A DNA stretch of 64,000 nt, taken from assembly GCA_036821905.1 (NCBI GenBank), contig DAISIR010000002.1, positions 62,001 through 126,000 of the forward strand, written 5' to 3'. A model generated the notes under the pieces. It was not told the DNA's origin and did not search any database. It saw nothing but the letters and a program-made list of their open reading frames with translations. The first letter of the stretch is position 1, and every line of letters begins with the position of its first letter. Below, in pieces: positions 54,715 to 62,940 of the stretch. This DNA is from Brooklawnia sp937867175 (GTDB taxonomy: Bacteria; Actinomycetota; Actinomycetes; Propionibacteriales; Propionibacteriaceae). A program made the position numbers and the translations under genes.

Positions 54715-55485
54715 ATGGTTGGACCAGCACAGCAACGGGATCGCGCGCGAGTGGCCCGAGCCCTGCCGGGGTTGTTGTTGGCGGCAACCTTGGCGCTGGC
54801 CGGGTGCACAGTGTCGTCGTCCGCCACCGGGAACCCGTCGGCCGTGCCCGGTCAGGCGTCCGCCGGGACGCAGGCCCCGGCCGGCGAGCAGAACAAGTCA
54901 CCTGGGCGCGTTTCATCGCCGGCTTTGGAGGCGCTGGATCGTCTGCCGGTCATCGCCTGGGCTGAACTGGCCCGGGACTATCAGCGGTCGGAGTTCGGAA
55001 AGGGCTGGGTCGACACCGACGGCAACGGCTGCAACCAGCGCGACGATGTTCTGCTGCGCGACGCGCTACCCGACCGCGGGTTGGTTGTGGTCTCCCAAGG
55101 CAGCTGCGACCACGACGTGGTGGCCGGCACCTGGCTGGACCCGTACACCGGCCGTGAACTCACCTTCACAGACCTGAAGGACCAGGCGCAGGCCCAGGCG
55201 ATCCAGATCGACCACGTCGTCTCTTTGTCGGATGCGTGGGCAAGTGGTGCGTGGGAATGGACTCCCCAGGAGCGGATCGCGTTCGCGAACGACCTGGGCA
55301 ACCTGCTCGCCGTGGATGGCCCAACCAACCAGGCCAAGTCCGACCAGGGTCCTCCGCACTGGCTTCCAGAGGTCAACCGGTGCCGCTACGTGGAGCAGTA
55401 CGTGCAAGTCAAGGACACCTACGGGCTCGGGGTGTCAGACGACGCGATCGCTGGTCTGCGTAGTCTCCTCCAGCAGTGCGCATGA
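54715..55485 (+). CDS. Secreted HNH nuclease-like lipoprotein (DUF1524/GmrSD C-terminal family)
   Basis: 256 residues. A lipoprotein signal with LAGC lipobox (cysteine near residue 31) is followed by a Ser/Thr/Ala/Gly/Pro-rich linker. A DUF1524-type HNH domain follows: QIDHVVSLSDAWASGAW, RIAFANDLGNLLAVDGPTNQAKSDQ, WLPEVNRCRY. The DH, N and K-S-D residues of the fold are all there. The domain is shared with the nuclease part of GmrSD restriction systems, but stand-alone exported forms are frequent in actinobacteria and are thought to be extracellular nucleases. The ATG at 54715 lacks an obvious ribosome binding site. Confidence 0.9.
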   Translation: MVGPAQQRDRARVARALPGLLLAATLALAGCTVSSSATGNPSAVPGQASAGTQAPAGEQNKSPGRVSSPALEALDRLPVIAWAELARDYQRSEFGKGWVDTDGNGCNQRDDVLLRDALPDRGLVVVSQGSCDHDVVAGTWLDPYTGRELTFTDLKDQAQAQAIQIDHVVSLSDAWASGAWEWTPQERIAFANDLGNLLAVDGPTNQAKSDQGPPHWLPEVNRCRYVEQYVQVKDTYGLGVSDDAIAGLRSLLQQCA

Positions 55486-55500
55486 CCGGCCCCGATGAAT

Positions 55501-55546
55501 ATTGCGGATGATTGGGCAGGGACTACGCTGCCCAATCCTCCGCAAT
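55501..55546. other. Very strong imperfect inverted repeat (18-bp stem)
   Basis: ATTGCGGA (55501-55508) and GATTGGGCAG (55510-55519) pair with CTGCCCAATC (55528-55537) and TCCGCAAT (55539-55546), giving 18 bp with a single T-C mismatch and an 8-nt loop. It lies between the stops of convergent genes, so it may terminate both, but it has no T-run. Confidence 0.7.
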
Positions 55547-55564
55547 CCTCCTTCGCTGGCCGGC

Positions 55565-56008
55565 TCACGACTGGTCAGCCACCGCAGCACCGTCAGCAGA
55601 CAGCTTCGTTGGCCGCAGCCCGCGACGCTTGAGCAACGCGACGAAGCCCAGGGCGACGACCAAGCCCAGCGTGCCGAAGTAGGCGTCGGTGACGTCGCGG
55701 GTGTTGAACAGCGTCAAGAAGAGTTCATAGCTGAAGTTGCACGCGATGACGACCCCACCGAAGGCGGCACTCTCCCACAGCGATGCCCCATACAGCAGTT
55801 TGATCAGCCCAAAGACCAGCACGAGGGTGCACGAGAGGAGCAGGTTCGACGTGTGTGCGTAGAAGCCGGGCACCAGCACCTCGACATCCACGATCCGCAG
55901 CCCGGGTTGCGTCCACCCCAGGAAGGCCAATGCCGTCAATGCGAGCAGCGTGAAGTAGGCGATCATCGCCCAAGGTTTGAGGGCGTACGGCGTGCTGCGG
56001 GCTTTCAT
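55565..56008 (-). CDS. Small integral membrane protein of unknown function
   Basis: About 147 residues with four hydrophobic helices (AMIAYFTLLALTALAFLGW, LLLSCTLVLVFGLIKLLYG, AAFGGVVIACNFSYELFLT, GTLGLVVALGFVALL). I do not recognise the family. The start could be the ATG at 56035 or 56008; the latter begins nearer the first helix. It follows the siderophore-interacting protein gene on the same strand, 81 bp on, and may be co-transcribed with it. Confidence 0.7.
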   Translation of the reverse strand: MKARSTPYALKPWAMIAYFTLLALTALAFLGWTQPGLRIVDVEVLVPGFYAHTSNLLLSCTLVLVFGLIKLLYGASLWESAAFGGVVIACNFSYELFLTLFNTRDVTDAYFGTLGLVVALGFVALLKRRGLRPTKLSADGAAVADQS

Positions 56009-56089
56009 CCGGGTCCTGTCCGGCTGTCGCCCCAAGCGACGAGTGGCTCGCCAGCACCGGAGTGGGCGGGGTCTGGCGGCGACTCTGGT

Positions 56090-56887
56090 TCATCGGATGA
56101 CCAGGCCCTGACCGCTGGTCGCCGTGCTCGGGCTGCGCTTCCAGTAACCCTTGACCACGGCGCGTTCCAGGTCGACGCCGCGTGCGGTCAGCAGGGCGCG
56201 TCCCGGGGCCACCACCGACTGCTCGGCGGCGATGAAGGCGAAGCCGTCGCCGGCACGTGCCGGGATCTGCGCGAGTGCGTCCAGCAGGACGCCGACCTCG
56301 CCAGGACGCGACCCCGGCTCAGGATGCACCCAGCGCAGGTGCAGTTGCCCGGGGCTGACCAAATCCTGCTCGTCGGCCGCATCGTCGCTGACCAGCACCA
56401 CATCGACGGGGGTCCCGGGTGCCACGGCAGCCAGGTGGCGCCGGATCGCAGGCAGCGCGGTCAGGTCACCGGCCAGCAGCCACCATGCGGGTTCGCCGGT
56501 CAGCACCAGCGATCCGCGTGGCCCGCCGATGAAGACCTCGTCGCCGAGTTGCGCCTGCTGGGCCCAGGCAGCGGCCACTCCTTCACCGTGCAGTACGAAG
56601 TCGATCGTCAGCTGAGTGTGGCCGTCCCATTCGAACGGGGTGAACTCTCGGCTCTCCAGCGCCTGGTCCGGTGATTGGGGGAGTGGCTGGCCCGGCTGCG
56701 GGAAGAAGATCCGCAGGTGGTCATCTGCCGCCAGAGAGCTGAACCCGACCAGGTCTGGCCCTTCGAACACAACCCGGCGGTACGCCGGAGTGATCTGGTG
56801 GACGCTGTGCACGTGCACCCGGCGCAGGCGGAGTTCCAGCGGTTGGCGGGTGAGCGTGAACGTGGCGGTGCGCGCGGTGGGTAACAT
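56090..56887 (-). CDS. Siderophore-interacting protein (FAD/NADPH ferric-siderophore reductase)
   Basis: 265 residues with the ViuB/YqjH layout: an N-terminal FAD-binding barrel (ITPAYRRVVFEGPDLVGF, REFTPFEWDG) and a C-terminal NAD(P)H-binding half (GDEVFIGGPRGSLVL, WWLLAGDLTALPAIRRHL). It releases iron from ferric siderophores by reduction in the cytoplasm. An excellent IdeR/DtxR box lies just upstream, so it should be repressed by iron. The ATG at 56887 is 6 nt past a -10 hexamer (TAAGAT), suggesting a leaderless transcript; a GTG one codon earlier is also possible. Confidence 0.94.
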   Translation of the reverse strand: MLPTARTATFTLTRQPLELRLRRVHVHSVHQITPAYRRVVFEGPDLVGFSSLAADDHLRIFFPQPGQPLPQSPDQALESREFTPFEWDGHTQLTIDFVLHGEGVAAAWAQQAQLGDEVFIGGPRGSLVLTGEPAWWLLAGDLTALPAIRRHLAAVAPGTPVDVVLVSDDAADEQDLVSPGQLHLRWVHPEPGSRPGEVGVLLDALAQIPARAGDGFAFIAAEQSVVAPGRALLTARGVDLERAVVKGYWKRSPSTATSGQGLVIR

Positions 56888-56896
56888 CACTTCATC

Positions 56897-56915
56897 TTAG
56901 GGCAGCCTAACCTAA
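56897..56915 (-). promoter_or_regulatory. IdeR/DtxR iron box
   Basis: Minus strand TTAGGTTAGGCTGCCCTAA, matching 17 of 19 positions of the consensus TTAGGTTAGGCTAACCTAA. It overlaps the presumed -10 (TAAGAT, 56899-56894) of the siderophore-interacting protein gene, so bound repressor would block transcription when iron is sufficient. Confidence 0.9.
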
Positions 56916-56988
56916 CGTCATCCCTGCTGCCCAAGGGCTAGCTTTGTGCGCTTCTGCCGCAATCACATCCGCATCGGAACCCTGGCGA

Positions 56989-58056
56989 TCAAGTCTCGGG
57001 GCAGACGAAGGGGTTCGCGTAGTCAGGGGCTTCGCGGTGGGTTTGGCATGCCATGTCGATGACCTCTTCGGGCAGGTCGTCCACGACGGTTCGGGTGAAG
57101 ACCGACCCGAAATCGGCGGACTCAGCAACGGAGACGAGACCGGTTCCGAAGATCTCGGCGCTGTCGGCGTCGACCAAGAGGGTGATCGGGAATTGGTCGG
57201 GATAGACCGGCGTTGCGCCCGCAAAGCCGATCGCCACACCTTGGCGTCCCAGCAACCGGACGTCAGGGTCGACGACCTCCACACCGTCGAGTTCGATCAG
57301 GTAGCCAAGCACCGCCACGCGCTGCTCGACGGGAGTCTCGGGAGCGGTGAGAATCCGCACGGCGTACTCGAAGCTCTGCTCCTCGGTGCTGTCACCCTGG
57401 GACGCCTCGTGGTGCCAGAAGATGAACTCGGCAACCCCTTCAGCGTCGGTGGGCATCCTCCCGATTTGCTCCTGCCCGTACCAGGACAGTCTGGGCGGCA
57501 CACAGTAGGCGCTCGTGCCCACCTGGAGCGCCTCCGGGAATGGGCCCGGACCGAAGGTGCCGACCTGCTGGGGCCCATCGTTGACAGTGCATCTTGGCTG
57601 CGAGCCATCCGGCGCGACGTATTCGACGATCGTGTTCTCGATCATCAGGCCGCTGGTCGGCGGCTCGGTCTCTGCCTGCCTGATCGGCCACCACCACTGC
57701 CAGACCGAGTCGGTCTGGACGCGCAGGTACTGTCCCGATTCGATGGCGGGATCAGACGCGGTTTCGACTGCTCTGGCCAAGATCTTGTCCGCCCATGCGG
57801 CCCGGTCACCGGCCAGAAAGACCAGCTGGTTGCGTTGACTGACCGCCGAGCCCGCTGCGATGGCCAGCACGGTGAGCCAAACGAGCACCAGCAGCAGTCG
57901 GCGTCGCCGCCAGTTCCTGGGTGGCCGGGTCACTGGCACCGACGGGTCTCGGGTCAGGATTTCGGTGATCCGCTCATCCTGCACATGCTTTGGGGTGGGG
58001 GCTACTGCCGAGGCGGGGTCGGCGGCACGCAGCAACTGCTCAACGCTCGCGTTCAT
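56989..58056 (-). CDS. CU044_5270 family protein, membrane partner of the ECF sigma factor
   Basis: 355 residues. A short N-terminal cytoplasmic region (MNASVEQLLRAADPASAVAP) with an RRRR stretch leads into one transmembrane helix (LLLVLVWLTVLAIAAGSAV). A large external domain with YLRVQTDSVWQWWWPI and AELLxxxP-like repeats follows. This is the CU044_5270 family, usually encoded directly after an ECF sigma gene, and it may act as an anti-sigma-like sensor; this is inference. It overlaps the sigma gene by ATGA. Confidence 0.85.
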   Translation of the reverse strand: MNASVEQLLRAADPASAVAPTPKHVQDERITEILTRDPSVPVTRPPRNWRRRRLLLVLVWLTVLAIAAGSAVSQRNQLVFLAGDRAAWADKILARAVETASDPAIESGQYLRVQTDSVWQWWWPIRQAETEPPTSGLMIENTIVEYVAPDGSQPRCTVNDGPQQVGTFGPGPFPEALQVGTSAYCVPPRLSWYGQEQIGRMPTDAEGVAEFIFWHHEASQGDSTEEQSFEYAVRILTAPETPVEQRVAVLGYLIELDGVEVVDPDVRLLGRQGVAIGFAGATPVYPDQFPITLLVDADSAEIFGTGLVSVAESADFGSVFTRTVVDDLPEEVIDMACQTHREAPDYANPFVCPET

Positions 58057-58607
58057 GCTCTGGCCTCCTGCTCGCGGGGACACTCGTCCGCAACGATGGG
58101 GTCCGGGATCAGCGCGTAGGGCCGGATCCCAGGATCCAGGTGAGCGGCCGCCCGTTTCCTGGCCCGGTGCAACCGGACCCGTGCCGCGCCCGGCGAACAC
58201 CCCAGGACCACGGCGATATCGACGGCGGGCAGGTCCTCCCAATAGGCCAGCCGCAGGATCTCCGCGTCACCGGCCGACAACGCGTCCAGCAGGTCGGCCA
58301 CCCGCCAATCGACCAAGGCCTGCGCCGGGGCGGGCGGTTGGGACGACATGCGGTCAACCAGCCGGGCTGCCCGAGCACGCGTCCTCGCCAAGTGCTTCAA
58401 ATGATTGGACGCCACCCCATAGAGCCACGGCAATACTCGCTCCGGGGCGTCGGTGCGGCGCCGCCACAAGGTGGCAAATACCTCAGCAACCACGTCGTCG
58501 GTCTGATCCACCCCAACCCGACGGATCGCGTAGCGGCGCACGGCGGGCTCGCACGAACGGTAGACACCGGCGAACCATCGCTCGTCCCGATCCACTCCGT
58601 CGCGCAT
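58053..58607 (-). CDS. ECF-type RNA polymerase sigma factor
   Basis: 184 residues with sigma region 2 (RYAIRRVGVDQTDDVVAEVFATLWRR, LPWLYGVASNHLKHLARTR) and region 4 (LSAGDAEILRLAYWEDLPAVDIAVVLGCSPGAARVRLHRARKR). It belongs to the group paired with CU044_5270-type membrane proteins. The upstream region contains TGTAAC near 58640, resembling an ECF -35, so autoregulation is possible but unproven. Confidence 0.92.
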   Translation of the reverse strand: MRDGVDRDERWFAGVYRSCEPAVRRYAIRRVGVDQTDDVVAEVFATLWRRRTDAPERVLPWLYGVASNHLKHLARTRARAARLVDRMSSQPPAPAQALVDWRVADLLDALSAGDAEILRLAYWEDLPAVDIAVVLGCSPGAARVRLHRARKRAAAHLDPGIRPYALIPDPIVADECPREQEARA

Positions 58608-58729
58608 ACCCGATTCTTCCCGGCTCGCCCCTTCCTGTTACAGGCACCCCGCAGTCGGTCGTGGCGGTGGATCCTTGGTTCCGCAGACCGGGTTTGGTCC
58701 ACCGCGAGAAGACCAATGCCGTGCTCGGC

Positions 58730-59836
58730 CTAAGTGCCTTTCCCGCCGAGGCCAGGCGTCTGCCCCTCCATCTGCTGCTTCAGCAGCCCGAGCAGCGTCT
58801 TCATCAGGTCATCCGATTCGAGGTACTCGAACAAGTTGATCTTGCCGTCGTAATGACCCTCGCAGAGCCTCAACCAGGCGTACCCCGTGGCCGCTGTGAT
58901 CGTCCCCGCGACGCTGCCGGTGATCACCCAACCGGCGCCCGGGACCAGCTTCAGCAGACCGGTCGCAATGGTCTTGCCGGCCGTGGCAGCAGCCAGTTGC
59001 GTGACTGCGGCCGTCATCGCCTGTTGGCCCAAGGAGATCCCGAAGATAGTGGCCGTTTGCCTCATCATCATCAACTGGATGCCCATCAGCGGCGCGGCAT
59101 CGGCGATCGGAATCGGTGTGGCTCCGACGAGCGTCGCCGCTGTGGTGGCCGCCCCGATGACCTTATTTGCGGCGCCATGCTTTGCGTCCCGGTCGATGCG
59201 CTGGGCGGCGGCCAACGCTGGGCTCACTCCTTTTGGGGCGGCCTGCAGCGAGATCTGGACGAGTCGCTCCAGTCCGTGTTGCTTGGTTCCGGAGAAATCG
59301 TCCCCCATCGCAGCAACAGGGATTGGTCCGCCGGTCTGGATCGGCAATCCCAGGCTGCCCAGGTAGCGCAGGAACTCGATGACGTCGGCCGGGAACCCCA
59401 CGTCCGGCTTCCAGGGAGTCTGGGTGACCACCAGCATTACCGGGATGCCGAGGTCGGCGAGTTCGGTGATGAGTTCTCGTTGCTTGGCATCGAAGCGACG
59501 ATCCGAGGCCTTGATGCAGAACCAGAGCCCGTGGATCGGTTCGCCCTCTTCGACGCGCTCCCGGTAGATCTGCTCGAAGTTACGCACGAAGGCCCGCAAC
59601 TCCTCGAAGCTCTCCGAACCCTTGAAGTCGTAGAGACCGAGGGTGCCTTCCCTGTTCTTGTAGAGCGAGACGTGCTGCGTCACCGGAGCGCCGATCCCGG
59701 TCTTGGCGAGGTCTTCCCCGAACACGGCGTTAATGAGGCTGCTCTTGCCCACGCCGGTGGCTCCGAGGACGGCTAGGTTGTAACGCTGGAGTTCCGCCCT
59801 TCTCCAGGCGCCCTCGAGTTCCCGCTCAAGACTCAT
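58730..59836 (-). CDS. Membrane-associated GTPase (G domain plus DUF697-like C-terminus)
   Basis: 368 residues. The G domain has G1 GATGVGKSS (25-33) with SLINAVFG, a putative G2 threonine, G3 as DFKG (70-73) and G4 as VVTQTP instead of N/TKxD, so nucleotide specificity may be relaxed. The C-terminal half resembles DUF697 (AANKVIGAATTAATLVGATPIPIADAAPLMGIQLMMM...), two amphipathic Gly/Ala-rich segments that associate with membrane. No function is established. It is translated with the upstream hydrophobic protein (ATGA overlap), and the pair looks like a small two-gene system. Confidence 0.85.
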   Translation of the reverse strand: MSLERELEGAWRRAELQRYNLAVLGATGVGKSSLINAVFGEDLAKTGIGAPVTQHVSLYKNREGTLGLYDFKGSESFEELRAFVRNFEQIYRERVEEGEPIHGLWFCIKASDRRFDAKQRELITELADLGIPVMLVVTQTPWKPDVGFPADVIEFLRYLGSLGLPIQTGGPIPVAAMGDDFSGTKQHGLERLVQISLQAAPKGVSPALAAAQRIDRDAKHGAANKVIGAATTAATLVGATPIPIADAAPLMGIQLMMMRQTATIFGISLGQQAMTAAVTQLAAATAGKTIATGLLKLVPGAGWVITGSVAGTITAATGYAWLRLCEGHYDGKINLFEYLESDDLMKTLLGLLKQQMEGQTPGLGGKGT

Positions 59837-60831
59837 TTGTGCTGTCCACCCTTCTGCATCATCAGCTTGGACAGCGCGGCAAGCGCCTCCGTGACTGCCT
59901 TGGACTTGTTCTTGATCTGCTTGACCGGCACCGAGGCGCGTCCGTCGTCTATCTCTTGATGGCGTGCGAGGTCCTTGTTCAGCTCGATCAGCATCGCTTC
60001 CAACAACGGGATCTCCGGCACCGGGGTGGCCGGCCTGAGCAGGTGCTTGGCGTGGGCGCTTGCATGGAGGATCTGCACGCGGGCTTCCACCTGGGCTTCA
60101 GGTCCGGTCAGCAGGACTTCAGCGATCACCGATGTTCCACCCAAGGCGGCCAGCCCTGCGATGACGCTGAGCTCAGCCGTCATTGCGGCCGGCCCGCCCA
60201 TGGCCGCAAGACCAGAGAGGAAGATCGCACGTCCCCCAAGACCGGCGGGGGCGAAGACGAACGCCAACGGCACGGACGCCACGGCGCCCAGTCCGTCGCC
60301 GATCACCACCGGCCAGGTCCTCCAGTCTCCAAGCCCGCGTCTGGGCGAAACCGCAGCCACCGAGTCCCTGGCTTGTTCCGCCCAACGCGCGGGCACACCC
60401 AAGTCACGGGCGAACTGCGCGAGGGCCGCCATGGACTGGTCTTCGGAGAGTTTGATCGCGAACGGACTGAAGGGGTTGTCCATCTCGGCGGCGATCAACA
60501 TGCCTAGGCACATCGCCTCCGGGAGCCTCTTGTGAATCAGATCCCGGAGGCGTCCCGGCCCGGTGGTGAACATCGGTGGGAACACGCCTGCCACCCTGTT
60601 CGAGGCGAAGGCGTCGTAGAGGTTCCGGGAGAAGTGCATACGCGCCTTCACCATCCGGCCACGTCGCTCCACGTTGCGCTCGCCCTCGATGATGCGGTCA
60701 AGCAACTGCAAGTCGGCCAAGGCGGCAATCGCCGCCCATTGCCCCGCGGGGGCGGTGTCGGGGTCGATCATTCCGCCCGCGGTCCACTCGAAGTAACTCT
60801 CGAAGCCGGACGATGGCGAAGCTGCGTTCAT
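59833..60831 (-). CDS. Hydrophobic protein paired with the GTPase, unknown function
   Basis: 332 residues from the ATG at 60831. Residues 1-165 are helical and soluble. Residues 173-242 form a Gly/Ala-rich hydrophobic stretch (WPVVIGDGLGAVASVPLAFVF and further segments) able to enter a membrane. The last 90 residues are helical and charged, ending KLMMQKGGQHK. I do not recognise a family. It is the first gene of a two-gene operon with the GTPase, overlapping by ATGA, and is divergent from the YbdK-type ligase gene. Confidence 0.75.
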   Translation of the reverse strand: MNAASPSSGFESYFEWTAGGMIDPDTAPAGQWAAIAALADLQLLDRIIEGERNVERRGRMVKARMHFSRNLYDAFASNRVAGVFPPMFTTGPGRLRDLIHKRLPEAMCLGMLIAAEMDNPFSPFAIKLSEDQSMAALAQFARDLGVPARWAEQARDSVAAVSPRRGLGDWRTWPVVIGDGLGAVASVPLAFVFAPAGLGGRAIFLSGLAAMGGPAAMTAELSVIAGLAALGGTSVIAEVLLTGPEAQVEARVQILHASAHAKHLLRPATPVPEIPLLEAMLIELNKDLARHQEIDDGRASVPVKQIKNKSKAVTEALAALSKLMMQKGGQHK

Positions 60832-60953
60832 TCCGATCCCCAGACGTAGCGTGCTCTTGCAACGGAGTCTAGGGCAGGCGCGACAGCTTGATCTGTGCTC
60901 AGGCGCCACGGGCTGACGCTGCCATCGCGCCACGCGACTCGCCAGAGTGGACG

Positions 60954-60959
60954 TAGTCT
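60954..60959 (+). promoter_or_regulatory. -10 hexamer of the YbdK-type gene (probable leaderless promoter)
   Basis: TAGTCT ends 6 nt before the ATG at 60966, with no ribosome binding site. Confidence 0.4.
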
Positions 60960-60965
60960 CGGCAC

Positions 60966-62099
60966 ATGAAACTCGCGTTCACCCCCACCGACCCCGCGAC
61001 GATCGGGGTGGAGTGGGAACTCGCCCTGGTAGACGTGGCCACCGGGCAGTTGACGCCGGCAGCGCCCAGCTTGCTCGACCGCGTCGAAGACCCCGACAAG
61101 GGGCCGATCAGACGCGAATATCTCACCTGCATGGTCGAGCTGGTGAGCGGCGTCCACCGGAGGGTGGCGGATGCGATGGGCGACCTCGAAGCAAGTTTGG
61201 CCACGCTGCGCCTCCTTCTGGGAGAGGACGTGGTGCCGCTCGGGGTGGGCGCGCACCCGTTCAGCATCGCAGCCGCCCAGTCGCACTTCGAGGTCGAGCG
61301 CTACCAGGTGGTGGCCGACGAGAACGGCTGGTGGGGTCGCCAGATGGTGACGATGGGCACCCACGTGCATGTCGGGGTCGACGACTCCGCCAAGGCGCTG
61401 CCGATCACCCTCGGCCTGGCCACACTGGCGCCCTACTTCATCGCGCTGGCCGGCTCGTCCCCCTACTGGCAGTCGGAGGACACCGGTTTCGCGTCCAACC
61501 GCACGATGCTCTTCCAGCAGCTGCACACCAACGGCCTGCCGGTGCCCATGGACAGTTGGGAGGAGTTCCAGACCTACGTCACCGACCTCGAAGAGGCCGG
61601 CATGATCTCGCGGCTGGGTGAGGTCAGGTGGGACGTGCGGCCGTCCTCGTTCGGCACCATCGAGAACCGGCTGAGCGACTCGGTACCGACCTTGGCAGAG
61701 CTGGGGGCGATCACCGCCCTCACCCAATGCGCTGCGGCGTGGCTGTCCGCCGAACTCGACAAGGGACGCCGCCCACCGCAGCTGGCGCCGTGGTTCTTGC
61801 AGGAGAACAAGTGGCGAGCCGCCCGCTACGGGGTGGACGCCGAGATCATCACCCCCGACAACCGGCCGCGCGTCCTGCCGCTGCGCGACGGTCTGTACGG
61901 CTGGCTCGACAAGTTGGAGCCGCACGCGCGGCAGCTGGGTTGCCAGACCGAGCTGGCCCGCTGCGCCGACTTGGCGGATGCGGGGCCGAGCTACGCCCGG
62001 ATGCGGCGCGAGTTCGAGCGGTCAGGCGACCTGCGAACGGTGGTCAGGCTACTCGCCGACGAGACAGGGGCGGACGCTCCAAGTAATCTGCGCTCGTGA
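60966..62099 (+). CDS. Carboxylate-amine ligase, GCS2/YbdK family (glutamate-cysteine ligase-like)
   Basis: 377 residues with the ATP-grasp-like GCS2 pattern: IGVEWELALVD near the N-terminus, HVHVGVDD, FASNRTMLFQQLHTNGLP, EVRWDVRPSSFGTIENRLSDSVP and WRAARYGVDAEII. YbdK proteins have weak glutamate-cysteine ligase activity; in mycothiol-using actinobacteria their real substrate is unclear. It overlaps the glutamine amidotransferase gene by GTGA, so the two may act in one amide-forming pathway. Confidence 0.9.
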   Translation: MKLAFTPTDPATIGVEWELALVDVATGQLTPAAPSLLDRVEDPDKGPIRREYLTCMVELVSGVHRRVADAMGDLEASLATLRLLLGEDVVPLGVGAHPFSIAAAQSHFEVERYQVVADENGWWGRQMVTMGTHVHVGVDDSAKALPITLGLATLAPYFIALAGSSPYWQSEDTGFASNRTMLFQQLHTNGLPVPMDSWEEFQTYVTDLEEAGMISRLGEVRWDVRPSSFGTIENRLSDSVPTLAELGAITALTQCAAAWLSAELDKGRRPPQLAPWFLQENKWRAARYGVDAEIITPDNRPRVLPLRDGLYGWLDKLEPHARQLGCQTELARCADLADAGPSYARMRREFERSGDLRTVVRLLADETGADAPSNLRS

Positions 62100-62836
62100 A
62101 ACCCTTCCTGCTGATCAGCACCCGCGACAACGACCGCGCGGCCCTGGCGGAGTACGCGTCGGTGGCCCGGCACGCCGGCCTTGACCCCGACGACCTGGTG
62201 CATGTGCGGCTGGAAGCCGCCCCGCTGACCGACTTCGACCTCGACCTCGACGCCTTCGCAGGCATCTTCCTCGGCGGCAGTTCGTTCAATGTCTCGGACG
62301 CCGACAAGTCGCCCCTGCAGCAGCGCGTCGAGGACGACCTCAGCCTGCTGCTCGGCGTGATCGTGGCCAGTGATCAGCCGTTCCTGGGCTTGTGCTACGG
62401 CATCGGCACCATGACCGCCCATCTCGGCGGGCTGGTGGACCGGACCTACGGTGAGCCGGTCGGGGCGGCGACGATCACCGTCACGTCGGCGGGCCGCGCC
62501 GATCCGCTGCTCGAGGGCCTTCCCGACCGATTCGAGGCGTTCGTCGGTCACAAGGAGGGCAGCAACGGTGTCCCTTCCGGTGTTGAACTGCTGGCCACCG
62601 GCGAGGCCTGCCCCGTCCAGATGTACCGGGTGGGTGCCAACGTGTACGTGACGCAGTTCCACCCCGAGTTGGACGCCGACGACCTCGCCGAGCGGATGCG
62701 CATCTACCAGCACGCCGGCTACTTCCGCCCCGACGAGTTGGAGGAGTTGGTGGCGATGGCCAGGGCGTCCGGGGTGGACGGCGCCCAACACCGCCTGCTC
62801 GCCAACTTCACCAAGCGCTACGCGGTCGCCGATTGA
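62096..62836 (+). CDS. Class I glutamine amidotransferase (GATase1)
   Basis: 246 residues. The nucleophile Cys is in PFLGLCYGIGTMTAHLGG, and the His-x-Glu pair is TQFHPELD. The fold is that of GuaA-like stand-alone amidotransferases that deliver ammonia to a synthetase. It starts at the GTG overlapping the ligase stop. The natural partner is unknown; the neighbouring ligase is a candidate. Confidence 0.9.
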   Translation: MKPFLLISTRDNDRAALAEYASVARHAGLDPDDLVHVRLEAAPLTDFDLDLDAFAGIFLGGSSFNVSDADKSPLQQRVEDDLSLLLGVIVASDQPFLGLCYGIGTMTAHLGGLVDRTYGEPVGAATITVTSAGRADPLLEGLPDRFEAFVGHKEGSNGVPSGVELLATGEACPVQMYRVGANVYVTQFHPELDADDLAERMRIYQHAGYFRPDELEELVAMARASGVDGAQHRLLANFTKRYAVAD

Positions 62837-62940
62837 GCCGAGGCACGTGAGCGAGGTGCCAACAGTGTTCAACACCCGAGTTGGTTCGCTGGTTGGCCCA
62901 CCCGATCGGGCGCGAATCCCCAGTGCTAGCGTGTGCCCAT

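Noticed and set aside
54597..54965. 122-residue plus-strand frame overlapping the start of the HNH lipoprotein
   Set aside because: Has a fair ribosome binding site at 54648 but continues out of frame through the lipoprotein signal and has no family features.
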